Shown: positions 17,125-26,182 of the stretch, piece by piece | Numbering within the stretch: position 1 is the first letter of the stretch | How the letters are laid out: every line of letters begins with the position of its first letter | Source: Bradyrhizobium iriomotense | Lineage (GTDB): Bacteria > Pseudomonadota > Alphaproteobacteria > Rhizobiales > Xanthobacteraceae | NCBI RefSeq assembly: GCF_030160715.1 | Contig: NZ_BSOW01000010.1 | Span: 186,001-250,000, forward strand | DNA: 64,000 nucleotides | Reading direction: 5' to 3' | The notes under the pieces: generated by a model | Seen by the model: only the letters and a program-made list of their open reading frames with translations | Databases searched by the model: none | What the model was told of the DNA's origin: nothing | Translations under genes and position numbers: made by a program

Positions 17125-19822
17125 GGATCCCGGCCTGCAGATAGTGGAGGTTTGCGTAACGCCCGTTCGAACGGATCAGTTCGTCATGGCTGCCGTCCTC
17201 GACGATGCGGCCATGCTCGAGCGTGATGATCCGGTTGGCGTTGCGCACGGTCGAAAGTCGGTGCGCGATGACGAACACGGTCCGTCCAGCGGAAATCCGT
17301 CTCATGTTCTGCTGGATGGCGCGCTCGCTTTCATAGTCCAGCGCGCTGGTCGCCTCGTCGAAAATGAGAATGCGCGGATCGGTGATGAGCGCGCGGGCGA
17401 TCGCGACACGCTGGCGTTGCCCGCCGGAGAGAGTGCTGCCGCGTTCGCCGACGATGGTGTCATAGCCCTCCGGCAGCTCCAGGATGAAGTCGTGAGCGCC
17501 CGCGAGCGACGCCGCCTCGATGACGCGCTCCATGGGCATGGCCGGGTCGGCGAGCGCGATGTTCTCGCGGATCGAGCGATTGAAGAGCACGTTCTCCTGC
17601 AGGACCACGCCGATCTGGCGCCGAAGCCAGGTCAGATCGACCATCGCGAGGTCGACGCCGTCGACCAGCACGCGGCCGCTCTCCGGTACATAGAGACGCT
17701 GAATCAGCTTGGTAATGGTGCTCTTGCCTGAGCCTGAAGAGCCCACGATGCCGATCACCTGACCGGGCTCGACGTTGAAGGACACGTCGTGCAGCACTTC
17801 GGGACCGTCGATGCGGTAGCGGAAGGTCGCGTGCTCGAAGGTGACCTTGCCGCGGATCGGCGGCAGGGCAGCGCGGGCCGGACTGAAGCTCGGCTCGGGC
17901 ATCGTGTTGAGGATGTCGCCGAGACGATCGATCGACAGACGAGCCTGGTGGAAGTCCTGCCAGATCTGCGCGAGCCGAAGCACCGGCATGCTCACCCGCC
18001 CTGCCAGCATGTTGAACGCGACGAGCTCGCCGACGGACAGGTCACCGCCGATCACCAGCCGGGCGCCGAAGTAGAGCGTTGCGGCGGTGACCAGCTTGTT
18101 GATCATCTGGACCGCCTGGCTCGCCGTGTTGTTCAGGCTGAGCACGCGGAAGCTCGCGCCCACATAGCCGGCGAGCTGCTCCTCCCAGCGTCGCTGCATC
18201 TGCGGCTCGACCGCCATCGCCTTCAGCGTTTCGACGCCCGTGACGCTCTCGACCAGGAAGGCCTGGTTCTCCGAGCCGCGATTGAACTTCTCATCGAGGC
18301 GCCGGCGAAACAGCGGAGCGGCGCCGGCTGAAATACCGATGTAGAACGGGAACGAGGCAATGACGATCAGCGTCAGCGATGTCGAGTAGTAGAACATCAC
18401 CGCTAGGAAGACGAAGGTGAACAGGAGATCGATAACCAGCGTGAGCGCCGAGCTCGTCAGGAACTGACGGATGTTCTCCAGTTCGCGAACACGTGCAACC
18501 GAATCGCCGACGCGGCGCGTCTGGAAATAGGCGATCGGCAAGGCCATCAGGTGACGGAACAGCCGCGCGCCGAGCTCGACGTCGATTCGGTTCGTCGTGT
18601 GCGCGAACAGATAGACGCGCAACGTGCCGAGAACGGTCTCGAACACGGTCAGTGCGACGAGGCCCATGATCAGGACGTCGAGCGTGCTCATGCTTCGATG
18701 CACGAGCACCTTGTCGATCACCACCTGGAAGAACAGCGGAGCGATGAGGGCGAAGATCTGAAGGAAGAACGACGCGGCCAGCACTTCGCCGAGCAGGCGG
18801 CGATACTTGTGGACAGCACCGATGAACCAGTTGATATCAAATCGCCGGGAGAGATCCGTCAGGGCCGCACGCCGGGTCATCAGGATGATGTCACCGTCCC
18901 AGACGGCCTCGAGCTCGGCCTGGCTGATGGATTCAGGCTGGGGAGACAATGGGCGCTGAACCAGAAGCTTGTCGTCGACGACCTTGCCCAGGATCAGGAA
19001 GCCGCCGTCGCGCAGCACGGCAATTGCCGGCAGTGGCGTGACCGCAAGCCTGTTCCAGCCCGACCGCTGAACCCGGGCCTTGAGCCCGAACTCCCTGGCA
19101 CAGCGCAGGATTTCGGTCGTACCGATTCGCGCCGTGCCCATGCGATGCCGAATTTGCGCCGGGTCGGCCGCAATGCCATGGCAACGCAGCAATATCGCCA
19201 CCGCAATGAGCCCCGACTCATCGCCGATTTCAGGTTCGGCGGCCACCGCCTGGACGGCCATGTCGGGCTGATCGGGTGTCCACGTGCGCATCGCGATATC
19301 GCGGGCACGCACGAAGACCTCACGGGCGTGCGTCAGCATATTGCCGGCGTGCCTCAGGGCATCGCCGGCACGCCGTGCCAGATCAAGCGCCGGGATATTC
19401 ATGCCGGCAAGGGAATCAAGCAACCGGTGCACGAGGCTCTGTGAGCCGGCCAGGATCAAACGGCCGTCCCAGACTTCTTCAAACTCCGCGCGCGTCATCA
19501 TGTTCGGACGCGATGCGGTTGGATGCAGCACAAGTGCCGTCTGGTCATCGACCTTGCCGAGCAGCAGGAATCCGCCATCTCGGAGCGAGGCGATTCCGGG
19601 CAGCGTGGTGCTCGCAAGTCGCTTCCAACGCGTCGTGCGCGAACGGACTTTGACACCGAATTCGTGGGCACAGCGAAGCATCGCGCTGATGCCGATATCG
19701 TTGCTCCCGCAACGGTCGCGGAGCTGGTCAGGCTCGGCGTTCACGCCATGAAGGCGCAGGAACAGAGCCAGGGCTCGAAGCCCGAGGTCTGCGGCATGGG
19801 CATTTCCATTCTGGATCGCCAT
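17111..19822 (-). CDS. Type I secretion ABC exporter with two C39-like domains
   Basis: A 903-residue inner-membrane exporter. Instead of one N-terminal peptidase-like domain it has two tandem C39-like domains, at about residues 1-135 and 200-330. Each ends with the same motif type (LPGIASLRDGGFLLLGKVDD; LPAIAVLRDGGFLILGKVVD). Neither has the catalytic Cys of bacteriocin-processing exporters, so they should bind substrate rather than cleave it. The membrane domain (about 345-620, six helices) is followed by an ATPase domain with Walker A GSSGSGKST, signature LSGGQRQRVAIARAL, Walker B ILIFDEATSALD and H-loop VIAHRLSTV. The usual length is about 700-730, so the extra domain accounts for the excess. 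It lies between the substrate gene and the adaptor gene. Confidence 0.95.
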   Translation of the reverse strand: MAIQNGNAHAADLGLRALALFLRLHGVNAEPDQLRDRCGSNDIGISAMLRCAHEFGVKVRSRTTRWKRLASTTLPGIASLRDGGFLLLGKVDDQTALVLHPTASRPNMMTRAEFEEVWDGRLILAGSQSLVHRLLDSLAGMNIPALDLARRAGDALRHAGNMLTHAREVFVRARDIAMRTWTPDQPDMAVQAVAAEPEIGDESGLIAVAILLRCHGIAADPAQIRHRMGTARIGTTEILRCAREFGLKARVQRSGWNRLAVTPLPAIAVLRDGGFLILGKVVDDKLLVQRPLSPQPESISQAELEAVWDGDIILMTRRAALTDLSRRFDINWFIGAVHKYRRLLGEVLAASFFLQIFALIAPLFFQVVIDKVLVHRSMSTLDVLIMGLVALTVFETVLGTLRVYLFAHTTNRIDVELGARLFRHLMALPIAYFQTRRVGDSVARVRELENIRQFLTSSALTLVIDLLFTFVFLAVMFYYSTSLTLIVIASFPFYIGISAGAAPLFRRRLDEKFNRGSENQAFLVESVTGVETLKAMAVEPQMQRRWEEQLAGYVGASFRVLSLNNTASQAVQMINKLVTAATLYFGARLVIGGDLSVGELVAFNMLAGRVSMPVLRLAQIWQDFHQARLSIDRLGDILNTMPEPSFSPARAALPPIRGKVTFEHATFRYRIDGPEVLHDVSFNVEPGQVIGIVGSSGSGKSTITKLIQRLYVPESGRVLVDGVDLAMVDLTWLRRQIGVVLQENVLFNRSIRENIALADPAMPMERVIEAASLAGAHDFILELPEGYDTIVGERGSTLSGGQRQRVAIARALITDPRILIFDEATSALDYESERAIQQNMRRISAGRTVFVIAHRLSTVRNANRIITLEHGRIVEDGSHDELIRSNGRYANLHYLQAGIHDVR

Positions 19823-19896
19823 TTATTTTACTCAACCCTTCGCGGCTACCGACCGCGTGTGATGTTCCTTCTCATGCATTCACGATCATTGACGGC

Positions 19897-19927
19897 GCCG
19901 CACCCAGGCGCTGAGCCTGGGTGCGGC
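19897..19927 (-). terminator. GC-rich hairpin between secretion substrate and exporter genes
   Basis: Perfect 13-base inverted repeat GCCGCACCCAGGC / GCCTGGGTGCGGC with a 5-base loop, starting 12 bases after the substrate stop codon. No U-tract follows on the minus strand, so it is more likely a partial terminator or mRNA-stabilising structure than a full stop. Confidence 0.6.
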
Positions 19928-19938
19928 GAGGCGAGGCG

Positions 19939-21885
19939 CTAATGCGGTCTGGCCAGCAACGATTCTTGCCCCAAACCGGTCGCTTGCGACACGGCCGACA
20001 CGATCTGACCGGCATCCACCCGGCCGGAATTGCTGGCCAGATACTGGTTCAGCAGTGCAAAGCTCTGGCTCGCCAGGGACGCCGTGCTCGTGCCGTTCGC
20101 GACCGGGTGATCCGTCACGGAGATCTGCTGCGGCGCGGAGGTCGCAACGCCGCCGCCGGTGATCACATCCCTGATCTGGCTGAACAGCGCAGAGCCATGA
20201 CCCGCAAGGTCCTGACCTGCCAGAGACGTTACGCTTGCTCTGAGCGCAGATACGCGATCCGAGAGGCTGGTCGGCAGTGACACGGAGGTCGTGCTGGTGC
20301 CGCCCGACTGGACTACCGGCGTCGCTGTGCTCGTGCCGGTCGGATGCGAATGATCCGTTACCGTCGTCGTCGGCGACGTTGTGGTCGTTGTGGTGGTCGC
20401 AGCAGGTCGGGGATCCACCACGGTGATGGTCTGCGGCGAGGCCGTCGCAACGGCACCGGTGGTCGGATCCTTTGCGCTTGCGGTCAGCGTGAGCGTTGCG
20501 GTCGGATGGGCTCCGCCGCGATAATACGAGTGCAGTACGAGCCCGCTGTCGACCTGCGCTGCCGTCAAGGTGATGTTATTACCCCGGAACGTCTGACCAT
20601 CGAGCTTGTCGGTGATCGTCTCGTACTTGGGTAACCCCGTGATGTTCAGGGTCACGACGTCGTTGGAGTCGGTCGTTTTCACCTTGGTGCCCAGGTCGAC
20701 GGTACCGCCTCTTCCAGCCACCCAGAGCGAGTGATCCGCAATGGTGAGGACCGGCTTGGTCGATGACGGCGTGGTGGTGCCGCCGCCGGAGACCGGCGTG
20801 GTGGGAGAGGTCGGCGTGGTGGTGCCGCCGCCGGAGACCGGCTTGGTGGGAGAGGTCGGCGTGGTGGTGCCGCCGCCGGAGACCGGCGTGGTGGGAGAGG
20901 TCGGCGTGGTGGTGCCGCCGCCGGAGACCGGCCTGGTCGGAGAGGTCGGCGTGGTGGTGCCGCCGCCGGAGACCGGCGTGGTCGGAGAGGTCGGCGTGGT
21001 GGTACCGCCGCCCGAGACCGGCGTGGTGGGAGAGGTCGGCGTGGTGGTGCCGCCCACACCCTTCCAGCCGACTGCCGTCGACCCGGTCACCATCGTGAAA
21101 TTGCGAAAGTCGGCGGTTACGGTCTCGGTAGGACCTGCGTTGCGGTAGAGCCCATCCATCCAGTAGGTGCCGGCCCCATAGCCGAGCAGGCCGGTGTAAT
21201 TCACCACCTGTTTGCCGTCGATCGAGACATCGAGATAACCGCCCGCGCCGGTGTTCGAGAGCTTGGATTGGATATTGATGTCGTAATAGCGGCCGGGCAC
21301 AATCGGGTTCGGGTCGGTCCAGAGTACCATGTTGACCATATTGGACCCCGCCCCGTTGCCGGGATTGCCGCCGGGCGGACAATAGCGAGCGACAACTTGC
21401 AGATGATTGCCGGCGAGCTGGATTGCGAACGGCGGTGACGTCGCCACACCACTCACGGAGTCGTCGTTGTGCATTTCCCCAGTCACAAACCATGACGCCG
21501 TGTTGGTGAACGTGTTGTTGGGCCCGTTCGGCTGCACCATGAACTGGTAGTCGATGCCGATGGGAGTCCCGACGGGAATGTCCTGAGCACCGCCTGGCCC
21601 GGCGTTCGCGGCACAAATCTCGGCGCGATCGACTGATCCAGAATCGTAGGGGCCCGCGTCGCCCGGTTGAATTGTAAATTGCAGAGTTTGCGAGTCAGGA
21701 TTGGTCAGGCTGTAGCTCTTGCCCGCAGTGTGCACTCCGTAGATGTCGCCGCCGATGGTTACACCGCGGGTCTTCGGAATGGGCGAAAATGACGTGATTG
21801 TGCCGGTAGTATCCAATTCAGGACTCCATCGAGTTGCAGAGTTGTTTCTCTGTGACGTTGACAAGGGAATTCTGCTGCCGCGCAT
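19939..21885 (-). CDS. Probable type I secretion substrate, lyase-like domain plus repeat linker
   Basis: About 648 residues. Residues 20-250 form a lyase-like jelly-roll domain (for example GDIYGVHTAGKSYSLTNPDS and GRYYDINIQSKLSNTGAGGY), nearly identical to the protein at the left edge. A linker of six 15-residue repeats (GGTTTPTSPTTPVSG with T/R/K variants) follows. Then come a cadherin-like beta domain (DHSLWVAGRGGTVDLG onward), Thr-rich spacers and a helical C-terminus. There is no signal peptide, and the gene directly precedes the exporter and adaptor genes, so it is the likely substrate (inference). The start is uncertain: ATG 21885 is given. The left-edge copy has a 1-base indel just upstream of TTG 21816, which would favour that codon, preceded by GGAG. 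The frame is open to TTG 22005. Confidence 0.8.
   Translation of the reverse strand: MRGSRIPLSTSQRNNSATRWSPELDTTGTITSFSPIPKTRGVTIGGDIYGVHTAGKSYSLTNPDSQTLQFTIQPGDAGPYDSGSVDRAEICAANAGPGGAQDIPVGTPIGIDYQFMVQPNGPNNTFTNTASWFVTGEMHNDDSVSGVATSPPFAIQLAGNHLQVVARYCPPGGNPGNGAGSNMVNMVLWTDPNPIVPGRYYDINIQSKLSNTGAGGYLDVSIDGKQVVNYTGLLGYGAGTYWMDGLYRNAGPTETVTADFRNFTMVTGSTAVGWKGVGGTTTPTSPTTPVSGGGTTTPTSPTTPVSGGGTTTPTSPTRPVSGGGTTTPTSPTTPVSGGGTTTPTSPTKPVSGGGTTTPTSPTTPVSGGGTTTPSSTKPVLTIADHSLWVAGRGGTVDLGTKVKTTDSNDVVTLNITGLPKYETITDKLDGQTFRGNNITLTAAQVDSGLVLHSYYRGGAHPTATLTLTASAKDPTTGAVATASPQTITVVDPRPAATTTTTTTSPTTTVTDHSHPTGTSTATPVVQSGGTSTTSVSLPTSLSDRVSALRASVTSLAGQDLAGHGSALFSQIRDVITGGGVATSAPQQISVTDHPVANGTSTASLASQSFALLNQYLASNSGRVDAGQIVSAVSQATGLGQESLLARPH
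20768..21037. repeat. 45-base tandem repeat, six copies
   Basis: Six copies in phase, starting at 20768, 20813, 20858, 20903, 20948 and 20993, with a partial seventh. They encode the Thr/Pro/Ser/Gly linker of the secretion substrate. Copies differ by single substitutions that change one residue (T, R or K). Such arrays usually vary in copy number between strains. Confidence 0.95.
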
Positions 21886-22101
21886 CGTGAAGGCGCGCGA
21901 CCTATTGCATGCTCGCAGCACGCGAACACATTCATGTGCCGCGCCTCGCGAAGGCGCGAGACACAGCGCACGCCCGCAGCGCGAAGCACCGCGAACCGAT
22001 TTCAAAGCAGTGGGAATTTTGGAAGCTGGCCCCCCCGACTGCTGTGCCGGATGGTTAATTAGGAAGTGTGGCGAAAAAAATAGGCGAGCATGGCGATAAT
22101 T
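21047..22101. repeat. 1.06-kb direct repeat, copy 2
   Basis: Partner of 607-1662, same orientation. It includes the lyase-like domain and the upstream leader to the point where both copies diverge after ATGGCGATAATT. The 19.4 kb between the copies holds the type I secretion operon and the start of the export gene cluster. Confidence 0.95.
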
Positions 22102-22594
22102 AGAAGATAATTAGGATTAGAATCGCACGACGCACCTGTGGCACCTACGGCATATGCCTGCCGTTGCTGCGGAATTCGGAGACGTCCCCTTTTGGGGGAA
22201 GCGAAAAAGATTTCCACCGTTGATATCAATGTATGTGCTCGCCGTCGTGAATGATCTTGTGGCCTCGCTCCAAGCAGTTCGTCACGACGCTGGCAAATGT
22301 TGTGGGTGCTGCTGGTCGAGGCGTCTTGTGGCACCCGATCTCGTCCTTTCCCGCTTTCGAACCGAAAGGCACTTGGTTATGGACCCAAGCACTCGCCCGC
22401 AGACCCATCAGTCGCTCTCTTCGCGAGCGAATCGTCGGCAGCTCAGCTGTGACGCCTGATCAATGAGCGGATTGCGATCGCTTAGCTTCCGCCGCGATTG
22501 GGATATGGTCGGGCTCGTTCGCGTTGCGGGCTTACAGAGCAGTGATAATGGCTTGATGCGAGATTTCCGCCGAGCCCAATGAGAGCCGCTTTGA
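22102..22594. other. Gene-poor stretch
   Basis: A minus-strand frame of 60 codons (22226-22408) is open but has no ribosome binding site and no family resemblance. No terminator or gene is recognised. Confidence 0.4.
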
Positions 22595-23629
22595 TCAGCG
22601 GCGGCTGCCTAGTTCGGCAATCAGCGAATATAGCTGGCTGTAAGCAACTTTGCCCTTGTGAAGCAATTCCAAGTTCGGACCGCGCTCAATGGCGTTGTCG
22701 AGGATCTTTAGCGCTGTTTCCGCGTCAAGATCCGGCCGATGCTGCATGCAGCCACTCCGCAGTAAGTAGCGATCAACGTCGAGCAGGTCCGATCGGTAGA
22801 TCGAGACTGTTGGGATACCGAGCACTGCCATCTCCCGGGTCATCGTCCCACCAGCGCCAATAAATAAATCGCAATCGGGAGCAATGTCTGCCAGGTCGAG
22901 TGCGGTGTCGATCACGCGTATGCCTTTGAACTTTTCGGCTCTGTAGTGTGCCCCCTGCGCGCGCCCTCTTGGTAGGACGGTCAAAGCGACATGATCGCGA
23001 AGCCCAAGCAAAAGACTATCCAAGAAATTGATTTCACTCTTGTAGTACTGGGCGGTCCAGGGCTCCGGCCTCACGTACACTGCTCTGCGCTGATCCTGCA
23101 TCGTTTTATCAGTGCGTCGCGACATGAATTGATCGGCAAAATACCATAGATACATGCCTTCCTTTATTCCAGGAAAGTGGCGCACCTTGGCGGCGCGAGC
23201 CCCCTGCCAGCGCACTCTGCTGATGTCGAGGAACTCAGGCAGCATGATCACATCGGCGAACAGAAAAGCTGGCACGTTTCCAAGAGCGTGCTCGTTGTCG
23301 TTCAAATAGATTGATCGGGCACCCAGAAGTCGCGCGACGACCGGCGAATGGAAGGAACTTTGCGAAACTGCGAGGTCAACTGAACGGTCCTTGAGAAAAC
23401 GGTACAAGTCGCGCACTCGCACCGGATACCCTAGAAACTTTCTGCCGACGTTGGCCCCGTAGTGCTTACCGACGATTTCGTAGTTGAGCCGATGCAGATT
23501 CAGCAGATCAACCGTGTTCGCGAGCGCTCGAGCCGTTATGATTACTTCATGCTCCCCTTGAAGCTCGCTTATAAGCCTTCGAAACATGTTGATGTGGGGC
23601 GAGTTATGTAGATCAAACCAAATGTTCAT
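22595..23629 (-). CDS. DUF354-family GT-B-like protein
   Basis: A 344-residue protein starting MNIWFDLHNSPHINMFRRLI, the typical DUF354 opening. A second signature is the GT-B-like C-terminal loop DLFIGAGGTMTREMAVLGIP followed by TVSIYRSDLL. DUF354 proteins resemble UDP-GlcNAc 2-epimerases and GT-B transferases and occur in polysaccharide loci, but their reaction is not established. The frame is open further upstream to 23764, but the extra 45 residues derive from an asnB 5' fragment and are not part of the family. The start at 23629 is therefore preferred; two adjacent ATGs (23629, 23632) are possible. It is divergent from the heparinase-like gene. Confidence 0.82.
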   Translation of the reverse strand: MNIWFDLHNSPHINMFRRLISELQGEHEVIITARALANTVDLLNLHRLNYEIVGKHYGANVGRKFLGYPVRVRDLYRFLKDRSVDLAVSQSSFHSPVVARLLGARSIYLNDNEHALGNVPAFLFADVIMLPEFLDISRVRWQGARAAKVRHFPGIKEGMYLWYFADQFMSRRTDKTMQDQRRAVYVRPEPWTAQYYKSEINFLDSLLLGLRDHVALTVLPRGRAQGAHYRAEKFKGIRVIDTALDLADIAPDCDLFIGAGGTMTREMAVLGIPTVSIYRSDLLDVDRYLLRSGCMQHRPDLDAETALKILDNAIERGPNLELLHKGKVAYSQLYSLIAELGSRR

Positions 23630-23639
23630 CATCAGTCCA

Positions 23640-23765
23640 AACTTGCTTGCCGGCCCAGACCACGAAACCGAACTCCGCGTCCTTCCAATTCGGTCCTCAG
23701 TCTTGGAAAACTGGAGTTCTGCACATGCTTGGAAAGAGATCCCGAAGACGTCAACGCGTGGCATC
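23640..23765 (-). pseudogene. asnB 5'-region fragments upstream of the DUF354 gene
   Basis: Bases around 23660-23710 match the asnB coding segment at 55576-55620, and 23715-23765 match the asnB start and leader at 55860-55915. Intervening sequence is missing, so this is a deleted copy of an asnB 5' end. Confidence 0.7.
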
Positions 23766-23950
23766 CGAACTCACACCCACAAGCATAGTCTTTTGAACCG
23801 GTCCGCAGTTCTACCCTTTTGGATTACCGATTCTCGACCTCCAGAAGAAGCCGAGACCAGCCGATCGGGGAATGGACGGCCTTACCGTGATTTCGTACGG
23901 TACGGCGCCCGCGTTGGAAATGACGGGCTTAAACCTGACGTCCTGGTAAA
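23766..23950 (-). repeat. Repeated leader element B, copy 1
   Basis: Matches 52300-52440 and 55912-55995, and in part 42230-42296. It contains CCCTTTTGGATTACC at 23814-23828. In the two longest copies it lies just upstream of asnB-derived sequence on the minus strand. It may carry a promoter for minus-strand genes (inference). Confidence 0.75.
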
Positions 23951-24040
23951 CCTGACGTCCTGGAAGGTGTCGTTTAGGTCACCAAGATTCGGTTGTCGCG
24001 AGAGTGACAAGCGTATTGACATCAACCATGTGAGGCGTTT

Positions 24041-25996
24041 TTGAAATCCGTTTTAGGCCGAGCCGCCTGGTACCGTGACCGCCTGGCGGCTATGAGTGCG
24101 GCGGAGATTGCTCACCGCCTGGTCGAAACTGCCAGTAAGCAAACGGCGCGGTGGCATAGTGGCGGCTGGGATGGGGTTGAGTCATTTGGTCCGCTGACTA
24201 CCATACCCGGCATTCGTTCCCGGGTTATCGCCTCTTCATCGGATCTATCCGCTCTCATAAGCTGCGAAGCCGACAAGGTCCGTGCGGGCCGTTTTTGTTT
24301 GCTCGGTGCACGCTGGCCGAAGCCGTCTTCGATTCCACCGGATCCGTCGTTCTGGCGTATCGATCCTGAGGACGGCGGGCCACTTCCGCAATGGGACGCC
24401 TATGCCTTCGATATTTCATTCCGGCACGGCATGAACACGCGAGATATGAAGCCTATTGTGGAGCTCAATCGACTGCAATTTCTGGTTCCTCTCGCCGCCG
24501 ATGCGTTGGTCGAGAAACATGACGAGTTCGTGCTTTTGGCCGGTATGATTAGGTCATGGATGGCAGGCAATCCACCCTTTCGTGGACCAAGCTGGATTTA
24601 CGGTATCGACGCCGCACTTCGTGTCATCTCGGTCGCGGTGACGCTCTCGATCATCGGCGCCGATCGTCTTGACCGCGTTACACGCAGTGCGGCGCTTCGC
24701 TTCTTCTTCGCACATCTCGACTGGATCAAGCGATTTCCGTCACTGCATTCCTCCGCTAACAATCATCGGATCGCCGAGCTTGCCGGACTGGTTGTCGGTT
24801 CGATCATGGCTCCGGGATTCCCCGATGCAGCGGCATTGCGCGAGAACAGCTGGCGCGCGTTGCTCGCGGAGATTGATCAGCAAATTCATCCGGATGGCGT
24901 GGGGGCTGAACAATCTCCCAGCTATGCTGCGTTCTCGATTGAGCTGTTTCTTGTTGCGGCCACCGCCCTTGGACGCGAAGGCAGCTTGCCAGCAACTACC
25001 GTGGATCGGCTTTCCGCGTGGTGTGAGCATTCCCTTTGGTTGATGGACGCCGATGCAAAGGTGCCTGCGATCGGAGATTGCGACGATTGCCGAGTTATTG
25101 CGACAACACAGGCGCCTGAGCCAACATACGTCGCCTCCGTTGTCGCAGCCGTTTCGGGCTGCGTTGGCCGCCCAGATCTTGCCCCACCGGCCAAAGATCC
25201 AAGCATTCGCGATGTAATCCTGGGATCCGCCGCGGTAGCACCGGCACAACGTGTAGGAATGCGCTCATTCACGAACGGGGGCTACTCGATCATCCGAAGC
25301 AGGCATAAGGATCCTGTCGTTCTGACATTTGATCATGGACCAATTGGCTATCTGTCAATTGCTGCTCATGGCCATGCAGACGCGCTTTCCATCTGGCTGT
25401 CTGTAGGCAGCCAACCTGTTATCGTAGACGCCGGAACGTATCTGTATAATCCGAATAGGAAGCTGCGGGACCAGTTCAGGGACACCGCCGTTCACAACAC
25501 TTTGAGTCTTTCCGGAATTGGATCAAGTCGTCCGTCTGGGCCGTTTAATTGGGCGAGAAAGGCGAATGCGCGCCTCGTATCATCCGAAGCTACTCCAATT
25601 GCGCGGGTTGTGGCAGAGCATGACGGCTATGTCGGGCTATATGGCGCAAGGCACCGGCGTACAGTGGAGTTTGATGACGTTTCGCGGTTTACGATTATCG
25701 ACGAACTCGTCGGAGCTCCCACAGATCGAAGCGTTACAGTATCGTTTCTCATAGACCCGAGTTGCCAGTCAACGGTCGAGCCGGATCGGAGCGGGGTGCT
25801 GATCACACGCAGCAATCTTCAACTCGTTCGAATATCAAGCGCGGGCCCATTGAAAGCTAGAGTAGTTCGGGGCGACCAGGCGACAGGACTTGGTTGGTTG
25901 TCGCCATCCTACTGCGTGCGCGTCCCTACCGATCAGATCCTTTTTGAGGGGCATCTCCGCGATAGAAGGTCGACCATCACGATTGACGTCCTCTAA
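24041..25996 (+). CDS. Heparinase II/III-family protein
   Basis: A 651-residue protein with the two-domain layout of the family. The N-terminal alpha-barrel has FDISFRHGMNTRDMKPIVEL, then PPFRGPSWIYGIDAALRVIS, then FPSLHSSANNHRIAELAGL. The C-terminal beta-sandwich begins around residue 410, with LSIAAHGHADALSIWLSVGS and DAGTYLYNPNRKLRDQFRDT, then the HNTLSLSG strand. Family members cleave uronate-containing polysaccharides by beta-elimination, and intracellular homologues are common in exopolysaccharide loci. No signal peptide is evident. The start TTG 24041 has TGAGG eight bases upstream; an ATG at 24092 is an alternative. It probably tailors or turns over the polymer made here (inference). 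Confidence 0.85.
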   Translation: MKSVLGRAAWYRDRLAAMSAAEIAHRLVETASKQTARWHSGGWDGVESFGPLTTIPGIRSRVIASSSDLSALISCEADKVRAGRFCLLGARWPKPSSIPPDPSFWRIDPEDGGPLPQWDAYAFDISFRHGMNTRDMKPIVELNRLQFLVPLAADALVEKHDEFVLLAGMIRSWMAGNPPFRGPSWIYGIDAALRVISVAVTLSIIGADRLDRVTRSAALRFFFAHLDWIKRFPSLHSSANNHRIAELAGLVVGSIMAPGFPDAAALRENSWRALLAEIDQQIHPDGVGAEQSPSYAAFSIELFLVAATALGREGSLPATTVDRLSAWCEHSLWLMDADAKVPAIGDCDDCRVIATTQAPEPTYVASVVAAVSGCVGRPDLAPPAKDPSIRDVILGSAAVAPAQRVGMRSFTNGGYSIIRSRHKDPVVLTFDHGPIGYLSIAAHGHADALSIWLSVGSQPVIVDAGTYLYNPNRKLRDQFRDTAVHNTLSLSGIGSSRPSGPFNWARKANARLVSSEATPIARVVAEHDGYVGLYGARHRRTVEFDDVSRFTIIDELVGAPTDRSVTVSFLIDPSCQSTVEPDRSGVLITRSNLQLVRISSAGPLKARVVRGDQATGLGWLSPSYCVRVPTDQILFEGHLRDRRSTITIDVL

Positions 25997-26182
25997 CTAA
26001 TTTAAAGCGGGATGAGCTTAGGTTGAATCTTGGGATTCCGAAATCAGTGTGTTTTCTGAATCGCCAGGTATTTCAGCGACGAATGAGGCCGCCGGAGCCG
26101 CTGGGGTAAAAGTTGTTCACGCGGATCGATGCCGGGCAGGGATTCGAGTGTCTTCTCAACTTGGTGAGGTGAGGGACAATGT

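Noticed and set aside
22226..22408. 60-codon minus-strand frame
   Set aside because: No ribosome binding site, no family, and composition unlike the coding neighbours.
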